From IMG/VR virus record IMGVR_UViG_3300025687_000001, positions 62,001 to 126,000 of that record: a DNA stretch of 64,000 bases; one strand, written 5' to 3'. Below are positions 26,615 to 33,312 of the stretch, in pieces (position 1 is the stretch's first letter; every line of letters begins with the position of its first letter). The position numbers were made by a program, and so were the translations under genes. The stretch is from a virus. The notes below the pieces were generated by a model. It saw only the letters and a program-made list of their open reading frames with translations, did not search any database and was not told the origin of the DNA.

Positions 26615-27494
26615 TCATAGCCTCTTCCTCGCCTGGCTGGTTTAGCATGTGGTTGACCCCTAGCGCCATACCACCGGCACCCAAGAGACCAAGAGGGATC
26701 TTTCTAGACGCCGAGAGATTCTTGCCTAGCTGCTTGACCAGGTCTTCTCCGATAGCCTCAGGAGCCTTGCCCGCTAGGAACCTCATCTTCTGGAACGGAA
26801 TGTCGTGCTTCGCTGCTTCGGTGCTAAGCTCGACCAGCCTCTTGCGCCGGTCCCAGAAGCCATCGCCTCCTGTAGCCTTAAGCTTGTTCAGCAGCTCTCG
26901 CATGCGGAAGCGAGCCTCCAACTCAGAGCCAAAGTCCGCCATCTGGCTGCCCAGCTCGTAGCCCCCGTACCCCGACAGCCCAAGAACTAGGCCCTTGCCG
27001 AGGGCTTCATTCTTCGCCGGAGGCTGCTCATACTCTTGGTAGGCCAGTTTAGTAGTCATAAACGCATCAAAGCCCGCAGCGGCAGTCTTGGGCTTAGGCT
27101 CCGGCTGAAGTTTGGTAGCGTCAGTGCCCTGCGGTAACTTGCTGCTCACCGCGCTGGGCTGCGCACCCACACCCTGATTGACCGGAGCGTTAAGCAGACT
27201 ACCTGGAGCCTGCAGCGGCGCGTTGGGGTTAGCGCCCACAGACGGACCCGCCATGAGCGCCGTGAGAGCAGGGTTAGAAGCGAGAGCAGCGTTAGCTGGG
27301 GAAGTAGCTCCAGGCGCTACGGACCCCATTTGCGCTGCCTTCGCTGCTCTGTGCTCCTCAATGTCTTCCAGGAGAGCCTTGCTGCGCCGGTACTTCTTAG
27401 AAAGAAAACTTAAGAGCCCGTCTACACGAGCCAGGGTCTCCTCTTTAAGCGCCGGAGCTTCTTCTGGTAGTTTCTCAGGCTCAAGCTCAGCCAT
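26601..27494 (-). CDS. Helical virion-type protein of unknown function
   Basis: 297 aa. Residues 1-60 are charged and helical, 60-150 are Pro/Ala/Asn-rich and probably disordered, and 150-297 are helical with Gly-rich hydrophobic patches (GLVLGLSGYGGYELGS, IPLGLLGAGGMALGVNHML). The segment FDAFMTTKLAYQEYEQPP resembles short leaders of other proteins in this block. Composition resembles the hydrophobic parts of the 2222-aa protein, so a shared role inside the virion or during DNA ejection is possible. Confidence 0.55.
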   Translation of the reverse strand: MAELEPEKLPEEAPALKEETLARVDGLLSFLSKKYRRSKALLEDIEEHRAAKAAQMGSVAPGATSPANAALASNPALTALMAGPSVGANPNAPLQAPGSLLNAPVNQGVGAQPSAVSSKLPQGTDATKLQPEPKPKTAAAGFDAFMTTKLAYQEYEQPPAKNEALGKGLVLGLSGYGGYELGSQMADFGSELEARFRMRELLNKLKATGGDGFWDRRKRLVELSTEAAKHDIPFQKMRFLAGKAPEAIGEDLVKQLGKNLSASRKIPLGLLGAGGMALGVNHMLNQPGEEEAMNAYY

Positions 27495-27562
27495 TACGCC
27501 AACCCAGGTAGAAAGTCATCTCAATTCTAGCTGCAAAGCGGAAGCTTACCCAGCCTAAAATC

Positions 27563-27571
27563 TGGCATAAG
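27563..27571 (+). promoter_or_regulatory. Extended -10-like element TGGCATAAG
   Basis: TGGCATAAG, 10 bases before the ATG at 27582. No AGGAG-type site fits between the element and the ATG, so a nearly leaderless transcript is expected. Confidence 0.6.
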
Positions 27572-27581
27572 TTAGCAGCCT

Positions 27582-28454
27582 ATGAAGAACATCTTCTTGT
27601 CTCTCGGAAGAGAGACAATCACCTTTCTCAAGGGCCTGCGTAACGAGCAGGCCGAACTTACTCGTGAGCTGCGCGTCACCACACGCGACATTGCGCGGCT
27701 GCAAGAGTCCTTGCGCGAACAAACAGCAAACCGCGCTCGGCTCCAGACGCTGCTCGCGTCTCGCGCCCAAGAAGTCGCCCAGAGCCTGGAAGAGGCCCAG
27801 AGCGTCGTCAACCAGGTTGGCTCGTACGACGAGGGCCTGCCCATCGGGGTCGAAATCGATGACCTCGTCAAGGAGCTCAAGGCGCTGTTCGCTGGAGACG
27901 CGGTTGCGCTGGCTTCGACAGACCTCGCTACCGCTGAGACCACGGTGAGGGCGCCAGAGCCCGCTACGCGCGTAGAGCCTCAGGCGCCCTGCGGCGGAGT
28001 CACGGCTCAGGCGCACTTGATCGACCTGCTGGTACGTTCGCAGAACGGGCACAGCTACCACGGGTACCCGTCCACGGTTTGGGCGTGGACCTTCCTGCTG
28101 AATCTGAAGACCCAGCAGGGAACGCTGACAGGCGATGACCGCTACGTCAGCATCGCGGAGCTCTCCGACTTCATGTTGGAGGTTCTGCCGAAGCAGAGTG
28201 ACCCCGCCGCGCGAGCACTGGATACGCGGTGGTACGACTCCCGGAAGCGCGCCAAGACGCTATACGGGATTCTCGATCGTATGCGTCACAAGAAGGCGCA
28301 GCCCCTTCGGATCGAGTACTTCGCCGGGCACAAGAAAGTGAAGAGCAAGATCCCCGTGCCCGAGAAGTACCTCGGGCACGGCAATTACATGGCCTTGTGG
28401 TTCGACCCCTCGGCAAAGGACGCCCAGACGGCAGGCATGGTCATCCAGGCCTAG
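27582..28454 (+). CDS. Coiled-coil protein with C-terminal globular domain, unknown
   Basis: 290 aa. Residues ~10-95 form a coiled coil (NEQAELTRELRVTTRDIARL), followed by an Ala/Pro-rich linker; residues ~150-290 are globular (YPSTVWAWTFLLNLKTQQG, WYDSRKRAKTLYGILDRMR) and contain a winged-helix-like series of helices. Codon use looks more GC-rich than in neighbours. First gene of the plus-strand tRNA region, preceded by a TGGCATAAG element and followed by a strong hairpin. DNA binding is possible but unproven. Confidence 0.6.
   Translation: MKNIFLSLGRETITFLKGLRNEQAELTRELRVTTRDIARLQESLREQTANRARLQTLLASRAQEVAQSLEEAQSVVNQVGSYDEGLPIGVEIDDLVKELKALFAGDAVALASTDLATAETTVRAPEPATRVEPQAPCGGVTAQAHLIDLLVRSQNGHSYHGYPSTVWAWTFLLNLKTQQGTLTGDDRYVSIAELSDFMLEVLPKQSDPAARALDTRWYDSRKRAKTLYGILDRMRHKKAQPLRIEYFAGHKKVKSKIPVPEKYLGHGNYMALWFDPSAKDAQTAGMVIQA
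27965..27974. repeat. Palindrome TACGCGCGTA
   Basis: In the coiled-coil gene at 27582; CTACGCGCGTAG. Confidence 0.8.
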
Positions 28455-28484
28455 GAGTCCGGTGCCTCCTGAGGCCGCCGCAAT

Positions 28485-28537
28485 GTACCGACGACAGGTG
28501 CCCCTTACGAACTACTTGTCGTCGGTACACCGCTTTT
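28485..28537 (+). terminator. Long-stem terminator
   Basis: GTACCGACGACA (28485-28496) pairs perfectly with TGTCGTCGGTAC (28517-28528), loop 20 nt, followed by ACCGCTTTT. It separates the coiled-coil gene from the next small gene. Confidence 0.65.
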
Positions 28538-28555
28538 CCTAGCCCAGGAGCCAGC

Positions 28556-28822
28556 GTGTTTCTAGACACTCCCCGAGAGGGGGTGGTGTGCACCTCTTAC
28601 GTGGAAGACGAGCTGTGCGCCCCCACAATCGAGGCAACCAGCATTGCTGGGTTCATTCTCCTGCACGACAAGACGTGCTCTTTTGGAGAGTGGATACTCC
28701 TGGTAAAAAGCCCGGACGGCGCCTTGTCGTACAACAACTGTACGTACAGCGTCCGCGGGCGGGGACCAAAGAAGTACCTTACGCAGGTGCTGCTCCCCAT
28801 CCTTAATCTGACGGAGGGCTAG
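28556..28822 (+). CDS. Small protein of unknown function
   Basis: 88 aa from a GTG at 28556, with CAGGAG ending 5 bases before it. Contains short strands (IAGFILLHDKTCSFGEWILLV) and several Cys. It is followed after 3 nt by the next gene, so both are co-translated. No family recognised. Confidence 0.55.
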   Translation: MFLDTPREGVVCTSYVEDELCAPTIEATSIAGFILLHDKTCSFGEWILLVKSPDGALSYNNCTYSVRGRGPKKYLTQVLLPILNLTEG

Positions 28823-28825
28823 CTC

Positions 28826-29092
28826 ATGAACGAGATCAGCGTCCCCAAGGCTGCTGTGCCTAACCTCACCGCGTATCTACAGGCAGGTGCGGTGGTGTCT
28901 ACTATCAAGAACCAGAAGACTGGAAGGGTAGTAGCGCTGCTGGCCAACCCCGCCGCTGATGGCGCTGATCTCGCTGAGATCCTGGCGGACTCGGGGGAGC
29001 ACTCCACGCTCCCCGCCGCCATCCTCGCTCTGGAGGAAATCCTGGAACAACTGGAAATGGAGGACCTTGAGCTCGATCAGCCGGAAGCGTAA
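28826..29092 (+). CDS. Small acidic protein of unknown function
   Basis: 88 aa, soluble. An N-terminal beta part (VVSTIKNQKTGRVVALLAN) is followed by an acidic helix (ALEEILEQLEMEDLELDQPEA). Acidic C termini of this kind occur in phage inhibitors of host enzymes, but there is no specific match. Confidence 0.55.
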   Translation: MNEISVPKAAVPNLTAYLQAGAVVSTIKNQKTGRVVALLANPAADGADLAEILADSGEHSTLPAAILALEEILEQLEMEDLELDQPEA

Positions 29093-29154
29093 AGCTCCGT
29101 CCTGGAGAAAGTTCGTTGAAAGCGGAGAGATGGACGGCAGCGTGAAGCTGTTGT

Positions 29155-29430
29155 TTGGGGGGGCACGCCCGAATTCTCTACGGGAGTGCGAGGTACCCCA
29201 ACTCTATCGGACTGCTCCGAGAGTACCTATGTGTGGACGCTCGAGGACGCCACGACGGGACCCTCACCCTTCAACGAATGTTCCGCCCCAGCAAACTCCT
29301 CGTTACCTACACCGGCAGTGATCGGTACCTGCCTTTCTCCGCGCAGTATAGCCCTCAGGATGTTTTGTGGGTTCACAAGGCCTACGCGACTATGTTAGGA
29401 GGGTTAAGGACTGACTTGAGAAGGTGCTAG
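29155..29430 (+). CDS. Small protein of unknown function, uncertain start
   Basis: 91 aa from a TTG at 29155; an in-frame stop at 29143 limits extension. The sequence (RMFRPSKLLVTYTGSDRYLPFS ... VLWVHKAYATML) looks protein-like. No clear ribosome site near the start. It ends just before the first tRNA gene. Confidence 0.4.
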   Translation: MGGHARILYGSARYPNSIGLLREYLCVDARGRHDGTLTLQRMFRPSKLLVTYTGSDRYLPFSAQYSPQDVLWVHKAYATMLGGLRTDLRRC

Positions 29431-29437
29431 GAGATTA

Positions 29438-29519
29438 GCGAGGGTGGCGGAACTGGTAGACGCACTGGATTTAGGTTCCAGCGACTTTAGTCATGGGGGT
29501 TCGATTCCCCCCTCTCGCA
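29438..29519 (+). tRNA. tRNA-Leu (UAG)
   Basis: Full cloverleaf with long variable arm. Acceptor GCGAGGG/CTCTCGC, anticodon arm CTGGA-TTTAGGT-TCCAG with anticodon TAG, T-arm GGGGG-TTCGATT-CCCCC. CCA is not encoded. Confidence 0.92.
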
Positions 29520-29525
29520 TACTTA

Positions 29526-29607
29526 GCCCGGGTGGTGGAACTGGTAGACACCGCTGACTTAAACTCAGCCGCAGAAATGCGTGTGGGTTCGATCCCCGCC
29601 CCGGGCA
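29526..29607 (+). tRNA. tRNA-Leu (UAA)
   Basis: Acceptor GCCCGGG/CCCGGGC, anticodon arm GCTGA-CTTAAAC-TCAGC with anticodon TAA, long variable arm, T-loop TTCGATC. Six bases behind tRNA-Leu(UAG). Confidence 0.92.
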
Positions 29608-29611
29608 CTAA

Positions 29612-29881
29612 ATGACCTTCATTCTCCTAGCACCTGACAATAAAAGAGAACTCGGCGCAGTCCAGGTCCTTAGGGACAGCGACACTCACCACGTCCTGGC
29701 GCTGCGCTTTCATTTAAACCACCCGCCCAGGGTGGTCACCTACTCGCAGCAAAACCTCAAAGACCTACTAGCTGCTCAAGACATTGCTGCTATAATCGCA
29801 GCTGACGCTCTCAGCCTGGGGGGCTACGAGCACGCTCCAAGGATTCTAACCTTGTCTGATACGCGCGTAGAAACGCTATGA
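29612..29881 (+). CDS. Small protein of unknown function
   Basis: 89 aa, starting 5 bases behind a tRNA gene, so no room for a ribosome site outside the tRNA. Beta-rich N terminus (MTFILLAPDNKRELGAVQVL) and a helical C terminus (LKDLLAAQDIAAIIAADAL). Overlaps the next gene by ATGA. Contains one genome-wide palindrome copy. Confidence 0.55.
   Translation: MTFILLAPDNKRELGAVQVLRDSDTHHVLALRFHLNHPPRVVTYSQQNLKDLLAAQDIAAIIAADALSLGGYEHAPRILTLSDTRVETL
29860..29869. repeat. Palindrome TACGCGCGTA
   Basis: Copy within the 89-aa gene, read as part of Thr-Arg-Val (T ACG CGC GTA). Confidence 0.8.
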
Positions 29882-30105
29882 TGACGCACTGGGAGCTGGC
29901 GAGGCTAGCGGGGCTGTGGCTGGAAAAGCTGGCCACCGAGCACCCGGAAAAACTCGACGAGTGCGTTGCTATCACCATCCACGACGACTACACTGCTGAC
30001 ATTGCTTTCAAGGTACGTTGGTCAGGGCCCAAGAAGGTCGCCCCGACCCCGGAGCCGAAAGAAACAGAAGAAGCGAGTTCTGTGACAACTGATGAAGGCG
30101 AGTAG
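29878..30105 (+). CDS. Small protein of unknown function
   Basis: 75 aa, ATGA overlap with the upstream gene. N-terminal helix (ELARLAGLWLEKLATEHPEKL), a strand pair and an acidic disordered tail (EPKETEEASSVTTDEGE). The stop codon lies inside the following tRNA-Val gene, so the 3' end is shared with it. Confidence 0.55.
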   Translation: MMTHWELARLAGLWLEKLATEHPEKLDECVAITIHDDYTADIAFKVRWSGPKKVAPTPEPKETEEASSVTTDEGE

Positions 30106-30167
30106 CTCAGCGGTAGAGCAGCTCTTTTACGTGGAGCTGGTCGCAGGTTCGACCCCTGTCTCGCCTA
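30096..30167 (+). tRNA. tRNA-Val (UAC)
   Basis: Acceptor AGGCGAG/CTCGCCT, D-arm AGCTC...GAGC, anticodon arm GCTCT-TTTACGT-GGAGC with anticodon TAC, T-loop TTCGACC. Overlaps the end of the upstream gene by 10 nt. Confidence 0.88.
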
Positions 30168-30215
30168 CAACTATGCCAGTCGAACAGCAGGTAAAACCCA
30201 GTGAGGAAGAGAGCT

Positions 30216-30245
30216 GTCTAGCACTGCTGGGTGCTGGCTTCTTTT
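30216..30245 (+). terminator. Weak terminator-like hairpin
   Basis: AGCAC-TGCTGG-GTGCT followed by GGCTTCTTTT. Lies between tRNA-Val and tRNA-Ala. Part of its sequence (AGCACTGCTGG) recurs at 30440. Confidence 0.4.
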
Positions 30246-30246
30246 A

Positions 30247-30319
30247 GGGGGATTAGCTCAGTTGGGAGAGCAGGAGCTTTGCAAGCTTCAGGTCGTCAGT
30301 TCGATTCTGACATCCTCCA
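30247..30319 (+). tRNA. tRNA-Ala (UGC)
   Basis: Acceptor GGGGGAT/ATCCTCC, anticodon arm GGAGC-TTTGCAA-GCTTC with anticodon TGC, T-loop TTCGATT. Confidence 0.92.
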
Positions 30320-30329
30320 CATCTTCTAT

Positions 30330-30402
30330 TGCGGGTTAGAAAAATCAGGTACTTCACCTGGTTCATACCCCGGAGATCTGGGTTCAAATCCCAGGCCCGC
30401 AA
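30330..30402 (+). tRNA. tRNA with CAU anticodon, probably tRNA-Met
   Basis: Acceptor TGCGGGT/GCCCGCA, short D-stem (GAA/TTC), anticodon arm CCTGG-TTCATAC-CCCGG with one T-C mismatch, T-arm CTGGG-TTCAAAT-CCCAG. It begins with T, unusual for a bacterial tRNA. A second CAU tRNA at 31351 looks like tRNA-Ile2, so this one is likelier Met; whether elongator or initiator is open. Confidence 0.8.
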
Positions 30403-30765
30403 CAACAATTCTTTTCCTGGTAAAAGAAACTGCCAGCAAAGCACTGCTGGCACTAGGGCCGCGCAATGAGCGCTCGCGTTGGACAGAATCCGGTGACGTC
30501 CGCGACCCCGCTGTTTACTCTTGGCTTTCTGCCCACCAAGAACCTGGCAGCCGTGAGGCCCAGGCGGTGAACGATGCGAAATTCCGAGTGGGTGAGAGGC
30601 CCACATCTTCTTCTAAGAAATAGCTGGCCGTTGTGGAGACAATCTCCAGGGAGGAGTAGCGTCAGTTCCCGGATTAAGCTCCCGGGGGCGGGACCTTGAC
30701 CCTTCGGCTGGCGGCGCCTTCTTTAGGCTTGCCCGTCTCATTTTAGATAGGTTAATTTCCACCGC
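30403..30765 (+). other. Gene-poor stretch between tRNA-Met and MazG gene
   Basis: Contains the TGGTAAAAG element (30418-30426) and, 5 bases behind it, the perfect hairpin TGCCAGCA-AAGCAC-TGCTGGCA (30431-30452). A 34-codon frame starts at 30466 (MSARVGQNPV) but has no support. The 3' part is GC-rich with no recognisable structure. Confidence 0.4.
30418..30426 (+). promoter_or_regulatory. Extended -10-like element TGGTAAAAG
   Basis: TGGTAAAAG within the AT-rich inverted repeat TTCTTTT-CCTGGT-AAAAGAA. The next plus gene is MazG-like at 30766. Confidence 0.45.
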
Positions 30766-31110
30766 ATGACTTTCGACGAATACCAGGAGGTAGCCAGCAC
30801 CACCGCTCGCTACCCAGGCCGCCTTCAGCACAACCCCACCTACCCTGTTCTCGGTCTAAACGGCGAAGCTGGGGAAGTGGCGGAGAAGTTGAAGAAGTTG
30901 TTCCGTGACACGAACTGGACTCCGGGCACCCCGATACCTCACGACGTAAGGGACCTGCTCATCAAAGAGCTGGGAGACGTACTGTGGTACCTCTCCGCCT
31001 GCTGCGACGAGATCGCTGTTACTTTAGATGAAGTGGCGCACGTCAACATCCAGAAGCTCCTCTCCAGGAAGCAACGCGGCGTCATCGGAGGCAGCGGCGA
31101 CAACCGCTAA
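30766..31110 (+). CDS. MazG-like nucleotide pyrophosphohydrolase
   Basis: 114 aa. Contains the paired metal-binding motifs of the MazG fold: GEAGEVAEKLKK (ExxE) near residues 31-42 and KELGDVLWYL (ExxD) near 66-75, and the frequent C-terminal NIQKLLSRKQRG.I.GSGDNR. MazG proteins hydrolyse (d)NTPs or signalling nucleotides to monophosphates and pyrophosphate; phage versions are thought to change ppGpp or dNTP pools. Length is that of single-domain phage MazG enzymes. Confidence 0.88.
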   Translation: MTFDEYQEVASTTARYPGRLQHNPTYPVLGLNGEAGEVAEKLKKLFRDTNWTPGTPIPHDVRDLLIKELGDVLWYLSACCDEIAVTLDEVAHVNIQKLLSRKQRGVIGGSGDNR

Positions 31111-31114
31111 CCCT

Positions 31115-31185
31115 AGGGGCGTCGTCTAACGGTAGGACGCAAGGTTTTGGTCCTTGTTACGTGGGTTCGAATCCTACCGCCCCTG
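31115..31185 (+). tRNA. tRNA-Gln (UUG)
   Basis: Acceptor AGGGGCG/CGCCCCT, anticodon arm CAAGG-TTTTGGT-CCTTG with anticodon TTG, T-arm GTGGG-TTCGAAT-CCTAC. Starts 4 bases behind the MazG stop codon. Confidence 0.9.
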
Positions 31186-31186
31186 C

Positions 31187-31260
31187 CCTCACGTAGCTCA
31201 GCTGGATAGAGCGACGGCCTTCTAAGCCGTGGGTCCCAAGTTCGAATCTTGGCGTGAGGA
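31187..31260 (+). tRNA. tRNA-Arg (UCU)
   Basis: Acceptor CCTCACG/CGTGAGG, anticodon arm ACGGC-CTTCTAA-GCCGT with anticodon TCT, T-arm CCAAG-TTCGAAT-CTTGG. One base separates it from tRNA-Gln. Confidence 0.93.
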
Positions 31261-31268
31261 CTAGCCAA

Positions 31269-31341
31269 TCCGCCTTAGCTCAGTTGGTAGAGCAATCGGC
31301 TGTTAACCGATTTGTCGCTGGTTCGAGCCCAGCAGGCGGAG
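31269..31341 (+). tRNA. tRNA-Asn (GUU)
   Basis: Acceptor TCCGCCT/AGGCGGA, anticodon arm ATCGG-CTGTTAA-CCGAT with anticodon GTT, T-arm GCTGG-TTCGAGC-CCAGC. Confidence 0.93.
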
Positions 31342-31350
31342 CATTCTTTA

Positions 31351-31423
31351 GGGCCTATAGCTCAGTGGTGAGAGCGGCCGGCTCATAACCGGTTGGTCCC
31401 AGGTTCAAGTCCTGGTGGGCCCA
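31351..31423 (+). tRNA. tRNA with CAU anticodon, probably tRNA-Ile2
   Basis: Acceptor GGGCCTA/TGGGCCC, anticodon arm GCCGG-CTCATAA-CCGGT with anticodon CAT, T-arm CCAGG-TTCAAGT-CCTGG. The GGGCCTATAGCTCAG start is typical of bacterial tRNA-Ile genes, so lysidine modification to read AUA is likely. Confidence 0.88.
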
Positions 31424-31435
31424 AGTAAAAACACC

Positions 31436-32209
31436 ATGGGATACGACATGAGCTTGGTAAACCCGAGCGAAGAACTTCTTCGACTCGAGCAGGACAGCAA
31501 GCGCGAATTCCAAGCGCTGGTAGCCGCCCGAGATATCCTAAAGACCCCAGAAACTAAAGCCATTTTCCAGGACGCTATGGACTACTGGAACAACTGCTAC
31601 TGGGGCACTAAGCGCGGCAACCCCGCGCCTGTAAAGCCGGACTACGCTGACACTGCTAGCACTGAACTCTTTGAAAAGGTCTTAGCTGCGCAAGAAGCGG
31701 TCATCGCGCACAGTAACAAGGGCACGCGCGATCCTACCTACTTCCGCCTGAACGTCTGGGGGATGGGTAAGTACCGCGATGTGATGGAAAAGCTAGGGAT
31801 GATGTACTTAGGCCGGTACACGACACCCAGCTTCGCCGCGTACCCCGGTGACGAGCACTTCGCTGGAGACTACACTGAACCCATCACCGACGAAGGCCGT
31901 AAGTGGCGCGAACACCAGGACATGTGTCTGCACTACAGTCCCCCGGAAGCTGAGGGCCTATTGCCCGGCCACAAGTTTGGCTCCAATGACGGATGGCACG
32001 TCACTACCGACGAGTGCGCTGCTGCGCTGAGGGTTGCCGCGGCACACGGGTGGGACGCAGACAATCCTCCCAGCGAAGAGATGAAAAAGGTGTCTGGCCC
32101 CTTCAACGAGATGGGCGTTCCCGACGCTGATGAGAACACCTACTGGTGGGCGTGGTTGGGCTTCCTGAAGAACGCGCGTGACAACGCGGAAGGGTTTCAG
32201 GTTTACTGA
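31436..32209 (+). CDS. Hypothetical protein of the MGYDM-start type
   Basis: 257 aa from ATG 31436, 12 bases behind a tRNA; a start further upstream would lie in the tRNA. The N terminus MGYDM recurs in a widespread set of uncharacterised phage and bacterial proteins. The body is soluble and mixed, rich in Trp/Tyr (YFRLNVWGMGKYRDVMEKLGM; TYWWAWLGFLKNARDN at the C terminus). No catalytic motif is evident. Confidence 0.65.
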   Translation: MGYDMSLVNPSEELLRLEQDSKREFQALVAARDILKTPETKAIFQDAMDYWNNCYWGTKRGNPAPVKPDYADTASTELFEKVLAAQEAVIAHSNKGTRDPTYFRLNVWGMGKYRDVMEKLGMMYLGRYTTPSFAAYPGDEHFAGDYTEPITDEGRKWREHQDMCLHYSPPEAEGLLPGHKFGSNDGWHVTTDECAAALRVAAAHGWDADNPPSEEMKKVSGPFNEMGVPDADENTYWWAWLGFLKNARDNAEGFQVY

Positions 32210-32240
32210 GCCCTGAACGGTTCGCATCCTACGGGGGACC

Positions 32241-32302
32241 TGGCGGTGATACCTCGTAGTTGGTCGGGGTAACCCAGCATCGTCTGGGCTATAACCGCCA
32301 TC
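32241..32302 (+). ncRNA. Three-way-junction-like RNA element
   Basis: GGCGGT closes with ACCGCC; inside are TACC/GGTA and CCCAG-CATCGT-CTGGG stems. It lies between the MGYDM gene and tRNA-Lys and lacks a T-arm, so it is not a tRNA. Could be a tRNA relic, processing signal or small RNA. Confidence 0.35.
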
Positions 32303-32307
32303 CCTTT

Positions 32308-32383
32308 GGGGCATTAGCTCAGTTGGTAGAGCAATTGACTTTTAATCTCTTGGTCCAGGGTTCGAGTCCCTGATGCCCCACCA
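32308..32383 (+). tRNA. tRNA-Lys (UUU) with weakened anticodon stem, CCA encoded
   Basis: Acceptor GGGGCAT/ATGCCCC, D-arm and T-arm (CAGGG-TTCGAGT-CCCTG) intact, anticodon TTT. The anticodon stem reads ATTGA/TCTCT and has two mismatches in five pairs, where related tRNAs have TCAAT. The discriminator A is followed by CCA, the only CCA-encoding tRNA in this set. Confidence 0.8.
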
Positions 32384-32423
32384 AGAAAACGCGTTACAAG
32401 CGCAACAAGTTCGTCTAAGATTC

Positions 32424-32432
32424 TGGCATAAG
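32424..32432 (+). promoter_or_regulatory. Extended -10-like element TGGCATAAG
   Basis: TGGCATAAG 25 bases before tRNA-Thr; the only copy placed in front of a tRNA instead of a start codon. Confidence 0.55.
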
Positions 32433-32457
32433 TAGGTGTCCTAGGACTCTTGCTTAT

Positions 32458-32530
32458 GCTGGGATAGCTCAGTTGGTAGAGCAGCTGATTTGTAATCAGC
32501 CGGTCGTCAGTTCAAGTCTGACTCTCAGCT
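32458..32530 (+). tRNA. tRNA-Thr (UGU)
   Basis: Acceptor GCTGGGA/TCTCAGC, anticodon arm GCTGA-TTTGTAA-TCAGC with anticodon TGT, T-arm GTCAG-TTCAAGT-CTGAC. Last tRNA of the cluster. Confidence 0.93.
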
Positions 32531-32644
32531 CTCAACCCCACAACTACGTCCCCTCCCCCGAAGAGCACGGCCAGCCACCGGGGGGCGTAATAGGGTTAAG
32601 GTGGCTTACGAAACCCACAGCTAGGGTAGTCGTGCAGGCTGACT

Positions 32645-32686
32645 GGGGGCGGTTAACTGTGGTGGGTTAACCGCCCCCTTCTTTTT
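32645..32686 (+). terminator. Strong rho-independent terminator
   Basis: GGGGGCGGTTAAC-TGTGGTGG-GTTAACCGCCCCC, a perfect 13-bp stem, followed by TTCTTTTT. Ends the plus-strand tRNA unit against the convergent minus-strand genes and overlaps the stop codon of the 131-aa gene. Confidence 0.9.
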
Positions 32687-33080
32687 AGCCCGTAAAGAGG
32701 CCCTTGAGGTGGTCCATGCGGGACATCTCCGGCTGGCCGCCCATGGCAGCGCCCGCGCCCATAAGGCCCGCACCACCCAGCGCAGCAGCGCCGCCTAGCG
32801 CTCCAGCCTGCCAGGGGTTGGCCCTGGCCGCCTGCCACATGTCCTTACCAACACCCGCCAGGTAATCACCATGCCCCATGTTCTGCATGGCCTCCGCGCC
32901 CCCAGCCAGGTGCTGCGTCAGCTTCCGCTGATCCCGGAAAGTCGACATGGGCTTCCCCGCCCAATCTTTGATCGACTTACCCATCCCCGCCCAGTTGATG
33001 GCGATCTTCTCCTGCCCCTCAGCAAGGCCAAAATCAATCAGAGCCTGGGCGCACCCAGCGTCATACGCTTCCTTGAACAT
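32685..33080 (-). CDS. Small hydrophobic-tailed protein, likely internal virion protein
   Basis: 131 aa. It starts MFKEAYDAGCAQALIDFG, similar to the start of the next upstream gene (SIKEAYGRGAARALLEY), which hints at a common signal. The C-terminal part holds a Gly/Ala-rich hydrophobic stretch (AGALGGAAALGGAGLMGAGAAMGG, seen in two parts) able to enter membranes. Overlaps the 83-aa gene by 20 nt. A role with the giant protein in DNA ejection is inferred. Confidence 0.55.
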   Translation of the reverse strand: MFKEAYDAGCAQALIDFGLAEGQEKIAINWAGMGKSIKDWAGKPMSTFRDQRKLTQHLAGGAEAMQNMGHGDYLAGVGKDMWQAARANPWQAGALGGAAALGGAGLMGAGAAMGGQPEMSRMDHLKGLFTG

Positions 33081-33312
33081 CCTCTACACCTTTCCAAGAG
33101 CTGCACTTGTAAATACCGCTAGCAGCGAAATCATAGCGCACGCAGTAGCCCTGGACACCTGCTCTTACGTCAAAATGTTTGCAGGACATGCAACTCTGCG
33201 CCGGGTCGGGAGCGGGTCCGTAGTTAGGAGCGTCCACCATGGAGCTGGTTTTCTCGATGTACTCGAGTAGAGCTCTGGCTGCTCCGCGGCCGTAGGCTTC
33301 TTTGATGCTCAT
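33061..33312 (-). CDS. Small Cys-rich protein, putative metal-binding virion factor
   Basis: 83 aa. N-terminal EAYGRGAARALLEY helix, then CMSCKHF, GYCVRYDF and YKCSSW: four cysteines spaced as in small zinc or iron-sulfur sites. The start is an ATG that overlaps the stop of the giant gene (ATGA), so the two are coupled. Cofactor and role are unknown. Confidence 0.55.
   Translation of the reverse strand: MSIKEAYGRGAARALLEYIEKTSSMVDAPNYGPAPDPAQSCMSCKHFDVRAGVQGYCVRYDFAASGIYKCSSWKGVEDVQGSV

Noticed and set aside
27555-28061. 168-codon minus-strand frame
   Set aside because: Antisense to the coiled-coil gene at 27582, which has a promoter-like element and natural composition.
30253-30606. 117-codon minus-strand frame with phrases like DLNPDLRG
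   Set aside because: This wording arises from reading tRNA genes backwards; it spans tRNA-Ala and tRNA-Met.
30616-30720. Possible further tRNA before the MazG gene
   Set aside because: A GGAGA-CAA-TCTCC hairpin and GC-rich arms are present, but no TTCRA-type T-loop or matching acceptor.
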